Positions 8,557 through 16,552 of a stretch of DNA of 20,484 nt are shown here, one piece after another (positions within the stretch are counted from its first letter, which is position 1; each line of letters starts with the position of its first letter). The translations under genes and the position numbers were made by a program. The DNA is taken from positions 1 to 20,484 of IMG/VR virus record IMGVR_UViG_3300032207_000164. One strand, 5' to 3'. Below the pieces are notes generated by a model, which saw nothing but the letters and a program-made list of their open reading frames with translations, was not told where the DNA came from and made no database searches. The DNA is from a virus.

Positions 8557-10653
8557 TTAGAAGCAAGCGTCGAATTCTGGGAACTCAAACACTGTCGTCG
8601 GATAATCAATGATATTTATCGAGGTTCCGTCGAAGTTAATTGGCGTAAAGTCGAACGGATCGAAGTTGGGAACTACTGTTCCATCAATGGTGTAGTCAAT
8701 CGTGATGACTTGTGGGTTAAAGATCGTAGGATCAACACCTGTACCGATATTTACGTTTCCAGACGCAATCAAAGCGGTAATAGGAATGCGATTTGTGCCA
8801 TCAGGAGTAGTTTGGACGTTAATAGGTCCAAGACAAACTTCACCAGTCTTATAATTGACTGTTCCGACTCCTTTTTTAAGGATAACTTCTTTCTCGTCGA
8901 GTTTCGAGACCATAATCAGTTCGCCACGACCATCATCACGTACATTTACGGGCAAAAGTGCCGATGTATCGTTATCGATGAACGTACTGGTGCTCAAAAC
9001 CGAGTTTGTAGTCAACTGTTGTGACTGAACTGCCAATTCGAGAAGATTTTCGGTGTATCCAGTCGAATAGAACGTACCAGACTTGACAGATGAGAACTTA
9101 GGATCACAAGTTTGACCTCCACCAGCGCCAGTACCAGTATTACCACCAGAAATGTCGCTAGGATTAACAATTTCGTTGTTAAAATCAACACATTGGGTAA
9201 ACGTACTACCAAACGGGAACCCTTCGACGTTCAAACCGAGGGTCATTGAGGTCTGGTTACCAACAATCGCGTTATTTGAGTTATCTACCATCGACTGGAA
9301 GGCAGATGTGTCGATTCTGCCGTTAAATCTGTTGGCAGAACCCTGAGTATTGTATTGATCGATAGCAGACAACACGGTTGTCGCCATTTCATTGTTAGAA
9401 AGGTTGGTTCTAGTGCCATCGAAGAAGACATACGTCTTCGGGCGGATGTATAGAGTAGTAGGATCGATGATGACTGGTTCGATTGCCGCCATCGAATACT
9501 TCAGAAGGTCATTCTTGATGCGCTTCTTAGTTGTTTCGTTCAGTGCTGCACCACTCTTGGTCTTGACAGCAACAAATACCTTGCCATAGATCGGAGGAGC
9601 AAGTCTTTCACCACCATAAGCAGTGACGGACTTTGCCATCGGATATACCATCTTGGTGATATACTCATAGTCCGACTCAGTAACCGCTCTATTCTGCGCT
9701 GAGAATGCCCTAGGAGCGTTATATTTGATGCTAACGATGTCTTCCCCTGTCTCACCGTCTTGAGAGGCGTCTACGGTCGTTACAGAGATGTTAGAGGAGG
9801 GTATGATACGACCAGTGTTATCAATAGCACGACCGATGAAAGTAAACTTCTTGCATCCGTTAGCAATGGGACCATCTGTACGTACATACTTGAATCTGAT
9901 GATCTCACCAGCAATCAATTCTCTACCGATGATGCCATCACCAAAGACGACTTTGTATCTCAGGTCATCAGTCTCTTCGAGAAAATAACCACGAGTAGTA
10001 CCATCAACCCCAACAATATCTGTAATGCGATTATATGTGTCAATTTCTTCTGACTGAGCGTTGGGAGAAATACTAACGTACAGAAGGTCAGTATCCACAT
10101 TGTCAACGGGAATATCATAAGCACGCTTCTTGACATCCTCAACGGTGTACTTGTACGTTAACAAGTTTCCTTGATAAACGACAGTTTTATTAAATTCTGC
10201 AATGCCAGTAGTCTGATCTACAGCAACCGTCAGATCTTGAGGCAGAGTGAACAGATAAGACTCACCATCCACGGAAGATACGAAAGTATCACCCTGTGGC
10301 AAGGTTACTGTTGAGGGGAAAGTTGTGCTGCTACCAATATATTGCGTCTGTACAGCGAAATGCAAACACGCTTTTGACGCTTTGATGGATCTTGGTGTAT
10401 AATTAAGTTGCTTCGCAATCTTAACAACGTTGTCTCTAATCGTTGCAGATTCAAGGAACGCCTCATTCATCGCCATATTAGCGTTGAACGCAGCATAGTA
10501 AGTGTTATATGCCAGTACGTCTAACAGATACGACGCAGCAGAACCCTCAAAATCGTAATCAGTAAACTCAGTTCTGGTTCTCAGATACGATCTGATAGAT
10601 TCTTTGATCTCTGTAAAGTCCAGAGATGTTAAATTTGAAGGGATTGCTGCCAT
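8557..10653 (-). CDS. 6: Baseplate wedge protein gp6
   Basis: This 698-aa protein is a T4 gp6-type baseplate wedge subunit. In T4, gp6 dimers join neighbouring wedges into the continuous inner ring of the baseplate around the hub. The N terminus (SLDFTEIKESIRSYLRTRTEFTD, followed by DFEGSAASYLLDVLAYNTYY and AMNEAFLESATIRDNVVK) is the most recognisable signature of cyanophage and T4-like gp6. Length is close to T4 gp6 (about 660 aa). A low-complexity GGNTGTGAGGG stretch sits near residue 510. The ATG lies 3 bp after the gp25 stop and the order gp25-gp6 is the standard one, so the two genes are very likely cotranscribed. The stop is TAA. Confidence 0.95.
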   Translation of the reverse strand: MAAIPSNLTSLDFTEIKESIRSYLRTRTEFTDYDFEGSAASYLLDVLAYNTYYAAFNANMAMNEAFLESATIRDNVVKIAKQLNYTPRSIKASKACLHFAVQTQYIGSSTTFPSTVTLPQGDTFVSSVDGESYLFTLPQDLTVAVDQTTGIAEFNKTVVYQGNLLTYKYTVEDVKKRAYDIPVDNVDTDLLYVSISPNAQSEEIDTYNRITDIVGVDGTTRGYFLEETDDLRYKVVFGDGIIGRELIAGEIIRFKYVRTDGPIANGCKKFTFIGRAIDNTGRIIPSSNISVTTVDASQDGETGEDIVSIKYNAPRAFSAQNRAVTESDYEYITKMVYPMAKSVTAYGGERLAPPIYGKVFVAVKTKSGAALNETTKKRIKNDLLKYSMAAIEPVIIDPTTLYIRPKTYVFFDGTRTNLSNNEMATTVLSAIDQYNTQGSANRFNGRIDTSAFQSMVDNSNNAIVGNQTSMTLGLNVEGFPFGSTFTQCVDFNNEIVNPSDISGGNTGTGAGGGQTCDPKFSSVKSGTFYSTGYTENLLELAVQSQQLTTNSVLSTSTFIDNDTSALLPVNVRDDGRGELIMVSKLDEKEVILKKGVGTVNYKTGEVCLGPINVQTTPDGTNRIPITALIASGNVNIGTGVDPTIFNPQVITIDYTIDGTVVPNFDPFDFTPINFDGTSINIIDYPTTVFEFPEFDACF
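8613..8620 (-). promoter_or_regulatory. T4-type late promoter octamer GATAAATA ahead of the giant gene
   Basis: On the minus strand the sequence reads CCTCGATAAATATC, matching the T4 late consensus TATAAATA at seven of eight positions. It lies inside the end of gp6, 78 bp before the giant gene start. The same octamer occurs only twice more in the window, both times before structural genes. Late transcription in T4-like phages uses the gp55 sigma factor with the gp45 clamp; that this site is used is inferred. Confidence 0.6.
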
Positions 10654-10656
10654 CTG

Positions 10657-11067
10657 TTAGGTTCTCTCTAGGAGGAAGTCAACTGTTTGTACTAAAGTCT
10701 CACCAACAATAGTGTAGTCTACCTCTATATCTAGGGTATTATCATCATCTCCAGGAGTGATACGTACATCATTCAGTACGACTCTTGGTTCAAATCTTGC
10801 TACTACGTTCTTGATCTCTTCTTTCAGATCTTCTCCCAAAAAGACATCATAGGGTTCAAATAGCATTTCTCTCAAACGAGACCCTGTATTGGGTTGAAAG
10901 GGTCTCTCGTACATACCCGTAGAGACTAAGTTACGGATAGACTGTTTAATAGCATTCTCATTTTTTACAACAGAAAAATCTTCAGTATTGGGATTTGCTT
11001 TGAATCCAATACTGAAGTCCTTAAATGCTCTGCTGAGCGTTCTATCTGCTCTAAATTTGTATGCCAT
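10657..11067 (-). CDS. 25: Baseplate wedge protein gp25
   Basis: This 136-aa protein belongs to the gp25/GPW family, the baseplate component that docks the first sheath ring and is shared by phage tails and type VI secretion (TssE). The family's EPR motif is present at residues 93-95 (RFEPRV), after the characteristic region NLVSTGMYERPFQPNTGSR at about residues 47-64. Length is close to T4 gp25 (132 aa). The start ATG overlaps the stop of the upstream 62-aa gene by one base (TAATG) and no clear Shine-Dalgarno is visible, so translation is probably coupled. A GATAAATA late promoter lies 103 bp upstream. Confidence 0.96.
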   Translation of the reverse strand: MAYKFRADRTLSRAFKDFSIGFKANPNTEDFSVVKNENAIKQSIRNLVSTGMYERPFQPNTGSRLREMLFEPYDVFLGEDLKEEIKNVVARFEPRVVLNDVRITPGDDDNTLDIEVDYTIVGETLVQTVDFLLERT

Positions 11068-11255
11068 TAAGTGTCAAAGCGTTCGACGTAATCATCGAAA
11101 CCACCTTCACCACCACATTGTCTAGATAAACGATCCGTAGGGGGATCGTTGGGTTTCTTTCGGTTCAAGTATTTATCAGCGCGGGGGTCGGTTATTAGAA
11201 CCATCCCGCTTTTGATGAAATCTTGACTTTGATCAGGGATAGGACTGTTTGCCAT
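11067..11255 (-). CDS. Hypothetical 62-aa protein upstream of gp25
   Basis: I do not recognise a family. The protein is hydrophilic, has no membrane segment, and is rich in Asp, Pro and Arg, with a Cys-Gly-Gly stretch (RQCGGEGG) near the C terminus. It is likely real: its stop overlaps the gp25 start as TAATG, it follows a GATAAATA late promoter by 54 bp, and it lies in an otherwise solid structural operon. It may be a minor baseplate or assembly factor, but this rests on position only. Confidence 0.75.
   Translation of the reverse strand: MANSPIPDQSQDFIKSGMVLITDPRADKYLNRKKPNDPPTDRLSRQCGGEGGFDDYVERFDT
11170..11177 (-). promoter_or_regulatory. T4-type late promoter octamer GATAAATA ahead of gp25
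   Basis: The minus strand reads GCTGATAAATACTTG, identical in its octamer to the two other late-type sites here. It lies within the 62-aa gene, 103 bp upstream of gp25, and could start a transcript covering gp25 and gp6. Confidence 0.6.
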
Positions 11256-11308
11256 TGTGCTCTGTATCTTAGGACAGAACTTTTATAGCGGTTACTATCG
11301 CTGCTTAG

Positions 11309-11316
11309 TATTTATC
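11309..11316 (-). promoter_or_regulatory. T4-type late promoter octamer GATAAATA ahead of the 62-aa gene
   Basis: The minus strand reads GCGATAAATACTAAG. It overlaps the stop codon of the basic 49-aa gene and lies 54 bp before the 62-aa gene start, a typical place for a late promoter. It shares the ten bases GATAAATACT with the gp25 site. Confidence 0.62.
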
Positions 11317-11461
11317 GCTTACCCTGACCCCTGTAACGCTTACGTGCCTTATTACGGGAACTTGAAGCGTACTTGGTATGCTGACCGTCACCTTGACGAG
11401 TTTTCTTGGGAACCGATTCAATCAGCTTCTGACCAGAGAGACCAACTTTTGCGCGTGCCAT
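11312..11461 (-). CDS. Small, strongly basic 49-aa phage protein
   Basis: This short gene runs from ATG at 11461 to TAA at 11312. The protein begins MARAKVGLSGQKLIESVPKK and ends SRNKARKRYRGQGKR. It is rich in Lys and Arg throughout and has only one Glu and one Asp. I recall similar short basic proteins near the tail genes of T4-like cyanophages, without an assigned function. A nucleic-acid-binding or packaging-related role is possible from charge alone. The gene lies between the PAAR gene and the 62-aa gene, on the same strand. Confidence 0.82.
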   Translation of the reverse strand: MARAKVGLSGQKLIESVPKKTRQGDGQHTKYASSSRNKARKRYRGQGKR

Positions 11462-11484
11462 AGAATTGTGTGTAGGACTCGCAA

Positions 11485-11490
11485 ATTATA
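11485..11490 (-). promoter_or_regulatory. Possible -10 element TATAAT before the 49-aa gene
   Basis: The 35-bp gap between the PAAR gene and the 49-aa gene contains a perfect TATAAT on the minus strand, about 25 bp before the ATG. No acceptable -35 box is visible at the right distance. It could be a weak host-type or middle promoter, or chance. Confidence 0.3.
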
Positions 11491-11496
11491 GCACGA

Positions 11497-12030
11497 TTAT
11501 GCAGAGAGGACAGTAGGAGAACCATAAGCAACCACTGACTTGCAGGGCCAAGAGAGGAATGGTTTACCAATACCAAGAGGGTCTAGCATTCTACCAATAG
11601 GTCTCTTCAGAGCGTACACTGTAAGCGTTGTTGCTTCACACATACGGAAGTGACCAACACCACCCATATCTTCCACTGTGAGCATACCGCAAGTAGTGGG
11701 TGTTGGGATAATACACATTGCCTTACCACAAGGGCACAGGTAATTAATGATGTTTGCCGTGGTTGATGTATGTGGTGTAAACACGTCACCAAACAACATA
11801 ATGGGCAAACCGTTGACTAGCACAGTTGCCCTAAGAGGATTGACCGCTTCAAGTGGAATTAGCGGTTGAGGTGCCCACCAACAAGTAAGGTCCTTAACAA
11901 CGATGCCAAAGGGGATAGGAGGCGTGCCACAGGGTTGTTGATTGTGGATAGATGCGGGTACGGGTAGTCCGTGTCCAGAACACGGAAGACCGTTAAGAGA
12001 CGCAACTGGTTTTAGAATTCCTAATGCCAT
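11497..12030 (-). CDS. PAAR-type tail spike tip protein
   Basis: This 177-aa protein has the look of a phage PAAR protein, the zinc-stabilised cone that sharpens the central tail spike (T4 gp5.4 position). Supporting features are short beta-strand segments with VNPLRATVLVNGLPIMLFGD (about residues 63-82), similar to the family's repeated strand-NG-strand-GD pattern, and a C-terminal AYGSPTVLSA. It is rich in potential metal ligands: C17, H20, H29, C34, C50, H87, C99, C101, C106, C114, H127, C131 and C163. It is longer than minimal PAAR proteins of about 100 residues. The start overlaps the stop of the 1156-aa structural gene as TGATG, which suggests that the two are made together and meet at the tail tip. 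Confidence 0.82.
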   Translation of the reverse strand: MALGILKPVASLNGLPCSGHGLPVPASIHNQQPCGTPPIPFGIVVKDLTCWWAPQPLIPLEAVNPLRATVLVNGLPIMLFGDVFTPHTSTTANIINYLCPCGKAMCIIPTPTTCGMLTVEDMGGVGHFRMCEATTLTVYALKRPIGRMLDPLGIGKPFLSWPCKSVVAYGSPTVLSA

Positions 12031-15000
12031 CAGTCAAACGTAATATCGCACTCATCAAAGTACGGGTTACCATAGTTATTTAACGTTTCATCCAGCAAAC
12101 GCGCAGATCCTGTTGAGTAGTTTCTCCAAAGCATACTACCCTCGTACGGTCCCATCTCAATACGGTTGTCGGAATTGATACGCTTGGGGTCAATAGCGAT
12201 AGCAGCGTGCTGTACCTCATTCAACGCAAGGCATCCTTGGAATGGTGGATTGGAGCAAAGGTCGTTTGCGGTAATTGGACTACCATCACATTCATATCCA
12301 GAGTTTACAGTCAACACGCCATCTGTAACAAAGTTGTGCCAGTTGTCATTACTGAACTTACCACCGCTACAACTGTTCAATGTGACACTGTTATACGTAC
12401 CCCAACCAACTCCACCTGTAGAATTACCTGTGTTTGTCTGTGATGTATTGCCCTCCTCATCCGTGGTCTCGGTGTACTCATATGAGGTCCAGGTAAACGG
12501 GGAGAACGTACTGTAGTTGCCTGCTCCGATCCAAGTTTCTAACTGATCAAGCTCTGTCATACCCTGATTAAGACCATAGTCAAAGGTATTCTCGTCACCA
12601 CCAAGAGGAACGAACGCATATTGACCGCTAGAAGTCTCATAGCAGCGCCCTTTAGCGTCACCATTAGTGCAAGGATGCGTTTTTTCATCTCCAGAACCAC
12701 CAGATTTAGGTACTTTGCGCGGTCTAGTGAGTTGTGGACGCCCCAAAGACTTCAACCAGTTCATAAAACGGGTGTTTACAGCTTCACCTGCGCCACTTAC
12801 ATCACCGTCTACCTGAATACTTACCTTCACTTTCGCAAGATCTAGTTTAGAAGCGCAGTATTTGTACGGCATCCACCCATAAAGCAGTTCATTACCCTCC
12901 GAATCGAAGGATTGATACGGACAGGGGATGTCAAAAAAGCGTCGAACACCATAAAGATTGCTCTGAGCAACCTCAATACACCCTCCAGGGAAGACTCCTG
13001 CCATACCATTAGACAGTTTTTCCTCGATCTGGTCCGCGTACGGTCTAGAACGTGAAAAGAAATCACCAAGCATACCGTTGTTGGCGTTAAAGTCGCCATT
13101 CAAACCGCGTAAATTGCTAAAGAGTGCCTGTTCATCGTAGTATTGCGCCCAATCTGACCACCCTTTACCAGAATCTGGTTGGAAACATAGACCAGGAACA
13201 ATCTTATCGCAGAACTTTTGCTTCTCTTCTGCATTGACATCGCCCATTTTAATGTATCCACGCGGATATGCAGTGGTCTTCTCACTGTTAAACAACTGCG
13301 AGTTCTCTAGAATGATGTCTCTATCCTGTTGAATCGCCGCATTTGCAGTCGCATCATTGTTTCCGAACTGACTCAGAGAGCGTTGGATCTCCACTTCATA
13401 GGGATTCATACCCTCAGCAACGTACTTATCCTTCCTAATACCCTGCTCACGGTCTACCACAACCACCTTGGGGCGGGTACCAGGAGAGTATCCACGACCT
13501 TTATTGGTAATAATTACATCAACGATGGATCCATTATCATCCAGAACCGCTTTGAACTCTGCTGCTTCGAGTGTTCCGTTAACATCAGACTCAGTAACGA
13601 AGGATTTGTTGCTAATTCTGGATGCAGACCTACGTGCTTTCTTGTCAAAGCGTTTGAAATCCGTCTCATCCTCTACATCTATCTGTACTTTTGTCGAAAA
13701 ATCATCCTCAAAGAACTCATCTACGTTAGATCCCGAGTCAGCGAATCCCTGTTCGCGCAATACCTCAGGGAATTCACAGGAAAGTTGCGGATTTACGTAG
13801 TCTTTTCCCGCATTAATGATCTTAACGCTTTGAACCCTACCCTTTTTATCAATTTTTGCTTGTAATACCGCTTCATCTATCGTACGTTGCGGGATCAAAG
13901 CGTTCTTATCGATCTCTACACGCATATAGGAGACCTGTTTAGGGAACTCAAACACTCCCCAGAACGCTCCTTTGTTAGCAATTCCGTATCCTGCCAGTAC
14001 AGTGATGCCACCATTGTTGGCAGAAGTGAATTGTTGACCATATGTGAACGTACTTCCTTGCCCTTCTTGTTGCAAAGAAGACAATTCCATATATCCACAG
14101 TTCATCTCATCACCAAAATAGCGGCAAGCAGTGATCATCCAACCATTAATACGCTCACCAACCTTAAAGAAACCACTGCTAGTGGTGTATCTAAAGAAGA
14201 TACGGTGGTCATCTGTACCTGCTGTCCAGAAAGATTCGTTTGCACCTGGTGTTAGATCAGGAGCATCAACAAACAATGTGGTCTTTTTAGTTACCCAAGC
14301 ATCCTGACGGATCACATAGTTATAGTTGTGGTACGTCAGAGTGGGTTGTGGTGGTGGACTACCACTTCTGTACGAAGTAGGAAGACACGGTGCATTGGTC
14401 TCAAAAAAGTTGATACCATAGATCGGTCCATTCCAGGGGTACGTTGTGTCGTACAGGTAGAATACAAACTGACCTTCAAAGGCATCGTGAAAGTTGATTG
14501 AGCGGGGCACTGCTGCCTTCACAGCGCCGTTCTTTCCATAAAACCACTCAAAGTATGCATCAGTGTCTAATAGGTCAACACTATTGCCCCAACCACGAGA
14601 AGATGTAGCAGGTACACCATCTTTATCCTTTAGGTAATCTATAAGGGTATATGGTGTACCGTACGCTCTTCTATTACCATAGCTATCATTAGGTGATACC
14701 CAGTCATACCAACTTGATCTATCAACTAGACCAGTGCACTGTGGACCACCAATCTCCTCATACCGTGCAACCGCCCTAGGACCTGGTGTAAGAGTTACGT
14801 ACCCAATGATACCTTGATACCGATACTCTTCACCTCTTGGGTCATTACAATCTGGTACACCAGATACACCAGTCTCCAGGTTGTTTTCGACTACAGGATT
14901 GACCGTATAGAAGTCGTTAGGACCCCTTTTACTGTCTCCAGGGTGTCTATAGTGGTAAAGGGGTCTTATCGCCTCTCCAGTGACCAGCAAACCGCTGCTG

Positions 15001-15500
15001 TTGGCAGCTGATTCACTGGTCCAGATATACCCCAGATTCTCTCCACCACCATTACCAGTCTCTAGTTTGTGATTCTCCTCACTACTATTGTACACAGAGC
15101 GAAGACGTACTGTACCACTTACTGAATCTCTCAGTGTAGTGAAGTACCTTGCGCCTCTCTGACGAGGTTCTCTATTGTATGACCTATGCTTATGTTCGTC
15201 TTCCTTGACTTCCTTGTTCTTACTATACAGGTGGTTCCTCAACTTACCTGAATAGAACCTAAAAATAGTTCTTCTTTCACTGGCGCAGAATGCTACGCAA
15301 GTCTCTTGTCTCTCGCCAATATAAAACACCTCATCCTTTCCAAACTTATACCCACCAGGACCATTGTCCTCGTACGTTATCTGGTAACCGTTTGGAACGT
15401 TAGCAGCATCTGCTTCTGCACCCGACCAAGTTTTATTATAATCTTCGGAGTCAACGGGGTTCTCATAAGAGCGCCCCGTCTCCTGTACGTAAATTGCCAC
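12030..15500 (-). CDS. 1156-aa tail-tip structural protein with DUF5648-like and GxGY modules
   Basis: The gene starts with GTG at 15500, overlapping the upstream stop as TAGTG. The N-terminal 240 residues contain segments resembling the DUF5648/beta-trefoil-like lectin family: TIFRFYSGKLRNHLYS (near 80-95), RPLYHYRHPGD (near 180-190) followed by DFYTV, and QGIIGYV (near 228-234). Two GxGY-like units lie at about 568 (GKDYVNPQ) and 670 (GRGYSPGTRP), similar to those in the giant protein. The second half is Gly, Asn and Ser rich, with many Cys. The C terminus contains QHAAIAIDPKRINS and ends in an acidic tail. Coupling to the PAAR gene suggests a hub or tail-tip protein, perhaps glycan binding. 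No lysozyme motif was recognised, so I do not call it gp5. Confidence 0.85.
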   Translation of the reverse strand: MAIYVQETGRSYENPVDSEDYNKTWSGAEADAANVPNGYQITYEDNGPGGYKFGKDEVFYIGERQETCVAFCASERRTIFRFYSGKLRNHLYSKNKEVKEDEHKHRSYNREPRQRGARYFTTLRDSVSGTVRLRSVYNSSEENHKLETGNGGGENLGYIWTSESAANSSGLLVTGEAIRPLYHYRHPGDSKRGPNDFYTVNPVVENNLETGVSGVPDCNDPRGEEYRYQGIIGYVTLTPGPRAVARYEEIGGPQCTGLVDRSSWYDWVSPNDSYGNRRAYGTPYTLIDYLKDKDGVPATSSRGWGNSVDLLDTDAYFEWFYGKNGAVKAAVPRSINFHDAFEGQFVFYLYDTTYPWNGPIYGINFFETNAPCLPTSYRSGSPPPQPTLTYHNYNYVIRQDAWVTKKTTLFVDAPDLTPGANESFWTAGTDDHRIFFRYTTSSGFFKVGERINGWMITACRYFGDEMNCGYMELSSLQQEGQGSTFTYGQQFTSANNGGITVLAGYGIANKGAFWGVFEFPKQVSYMRVEIDKNALIPQRTIDEAVLQAKIDKKGRVQSVKIINAGKDYVNPQLSCEFPEVLREQGFADSGSNVDEFFEDDFSTKVQIDVEDETDFKRFDKKARRSASRISNKSFVTESDVNGTLEAAEFKAVLDDNGSIVDVIITNKGRGYSPGTRPKVVVVDREQGIRKDKYVAEGMNPYEVEIQRSLSQFGNNDATANAAIQQDRDIILENSQLFNSEKTTAYPRGYIKMGDVNAEEKQKFCDKIVPGLCFQPDSGKGWSDWAQYYDEQALFSNLRGLNGDFNANNGMLGDFFSRSRPYADQIEEKLSNGMAGVFPGGCIEVAQSNLYGVRRFFDIPCPYQSFDSEGNELLYGWMPYKYCASKLDLAKVKVSIQVDGDVSGAGEAVNTRFMNWLKSLGRPQLTRPRKVPKSGGSGDEKTHPCTNGDAKGRCYETSSGQYAFVPLGGDENTFDYGLNQGMTELDQLETWIGAGNYSTFSPFTWTSYEYTETTDEEGNTSQTNTGNSTGGVGWGTYNSVTLNSCSGGKFSNDNWHNFVTDGVLTVNSGYECDGSPITANDLCSNPPFQGCLALNEVQHAAIAIDPKRINSDNRIEMGPYEGSMLWRNYSTGSARLLDETLNNYGNPYFDECDITFD

Positions 15501-15769
15501 TAATCACTAGAGAGTTTCTCTTCGATTTTATTTAGTCGCTCAAACAGATTATCAAACAGTTTTGTCAGGTTACTGTAGTCAGTATCACCAGGGATTTTAT
15601 ACTGAATCATATCAGCACCGCGTGATAGCAGTTGTTCCATTCTACCAACGCGCTGTGCAAGATTCGTACAAGTCTTGGCAATCATTTCAAATCGCCACTC
15701 GTTTTCTTCTTCTTTATTAGCAAAGTTGGGGATCTCTAGATCCTGTGGGATTTCAAAGTCTTCAGACAT
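15500..15769 (-). CDS. Small acidic 89-aa coiled-coil-like protein in the tail operon
   Basis: No family is recognised with confidence. The protein starts MSEDFEIPQDLEIPNFANKE and has heptad-like helices around residues 25-50 (MIAKTCTNLAQRVGRMEQLL) and 65-88 (LTKLFDNLFERLNKIEEKL), so it probably forms helical oligomers. It overlaps its neighbours by one base on both sides: TAATG with the oxygenase upstream and TAGTG with the 1156-aa gene downstream. Tight coupling suggests a chaperone or a trimerising partner for the large tail protein; this is inference. Confidence 0.82.
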   Translation of the reverse strand: MSEDFEIPQDLEIPNFANKEEENEWRFEMIAKTCTNLAQRVGRMEQLLSRGADMIQYKIPGDTDYSNLTKLFDNLFERLNKIEEKLSSD

Positions 15770-16314
15770 TAAAAGTAATTGATGTTAAGGACAACACGGT
15801 ACTTCTCGTTAGTAGTAGACGTACCGCTATGAGGGGTGTTCACAGGGAATTTTACCAGACGGTTGGCAACAGAGTCAACCCTTCCATTATGGAACTTGGT
15901 ATAACCATTATTACTATTAAGATAAAGGATAGCAGTCGTTGCTCCTTCAAACTCTTCACTACCATACTCACCACAATCAGTATGGAATGCATACTCTTGT
16001 AGACTATCCGTATGGTGATTCAGGTTTGCCTTAATACGGATGAGCGCACGCGGTTTTAACAGGTTGATAATAGGCAATACGTACTCATACATCTGACTCA
16101 ATGGTTGACCATTACCATACAGGTAATTAACCATTTGCCAGTTGTAGATCTCTGCTGCTTGTAGTTCAGGATCAAACATCCGTGCTACGTGCATTACCTT
16201 TGCTTTATTCACAAACCAGGGAAAATCCTGACCCGTGAATACTTCCGATATACGTTCAAACTCCTCAGGAGGTAAGAAGTTATCGATGATTTCTAAGTTT
16301 GCCAATGGATCCAT
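15769..16314 (-). CDS. 2OG-Fe(II) oxygenase in the tail gene cluster
   Basis: This is a putative 2-oxoglutarate- and iron-dependent dioxygenase of the prolyl-hydroxylase type, 181 aa from ATG at 16314. That start (MDPLANLEIIDNFLPPEEFE) matches the usual family N terminus and keeps the gene clear of its upstream neighbour; an upstream in-frame ATG at 16383 would overlap it. Metal ligands are visible as H111-x-D113 (AFHTDCG) and distal H162 (NTPHSGTS), with a likely 2OG-binding Arg at 173 (KYRVVLNINYF). The stop overlaps the start of the 89-aa gene (TAATG), so it is coupled to structural genes. Its substrate is unknown. A tail protein is one possibility suggested by position; host proteins or nucleotides are alternatives. 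Confidence 0.88.
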   Translation of the reverse strand: MDPLANLEIIDNFLPPEEFERISEVFTGQDFPWFVNKAKVMHVARMFDPELQAAEIYNWQMVNYLYGNGQPLSQMYEYVLPIINLLKPRALIRIKANLNHHTDSLQEYAFHTDCGEYGSEEFEGATTAILYLNSNNGYTKFHNGRVDSVANRLVKFPVNTPHSGTSTTNEKYRVVLNINYF

Positions 16315-16360
16315 AATCTTTAGAATAGTTACGACGCTCGCGGGGGCGCGGTTTTTGAGG

Positions 16361-16552
16361 CTAGTCAATAAAACTCGATGCATTCAGTTTGGTTTGGATA
16401 CTTCGCCATAGGGTCTGTACCTTGACGAGTTCTTTGCCGCCCTGAACATCTGCTTTGTATATGAGACACCACTGTGCTGAGTTACACAGTAGTTTGCGTT
16501 CCGCATCAGTGAGTGTGATAGTCCACTCAGTCGGTTTCTCTGTAGGGTCCAT
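16361..16552 (-). CDS. Hypothetical 63-aa protein
   Basis: I choose ATG at 16552 (MDPTEKPTEWTITLTDAERK). A longer in-frame start at 16657 would overlap the upstream gene by 131 bp and gives unlikely sequence. The protein looks helical and soluble, with a segment LTDAERKLLCNSAQWCLIYK. No family was recognised. The start overlaps the end of the 57-aa gene by 26 bp in a different frame. Confidence 0.68.
   Translation of the reverse strand: MDPTEKPTEWTITLTDAERKLLCNSAQWCLIYKADVQGGKELVKVQTLWRSIQTKLNASSFID

Noticed and set aside
11257-11463. Plus-strand frame of 68 aa
   Set aside because: It lies opposite the basic 49-aa gene, which has the better phage-like sequence and direction.
13329-13865. 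Plus-strand frame of 178 aa
   Set aside because: It overlaps the 1156-aa tail protein gene on the other strand and has no domain-like sequence.
15100-15300. Possible frameshift or broken gene in the N terminus of the 1156-aa protein
   Set aside because: The unusual charged stretch is still in frame with recognisable segments on both sides, so the gene seems intact.
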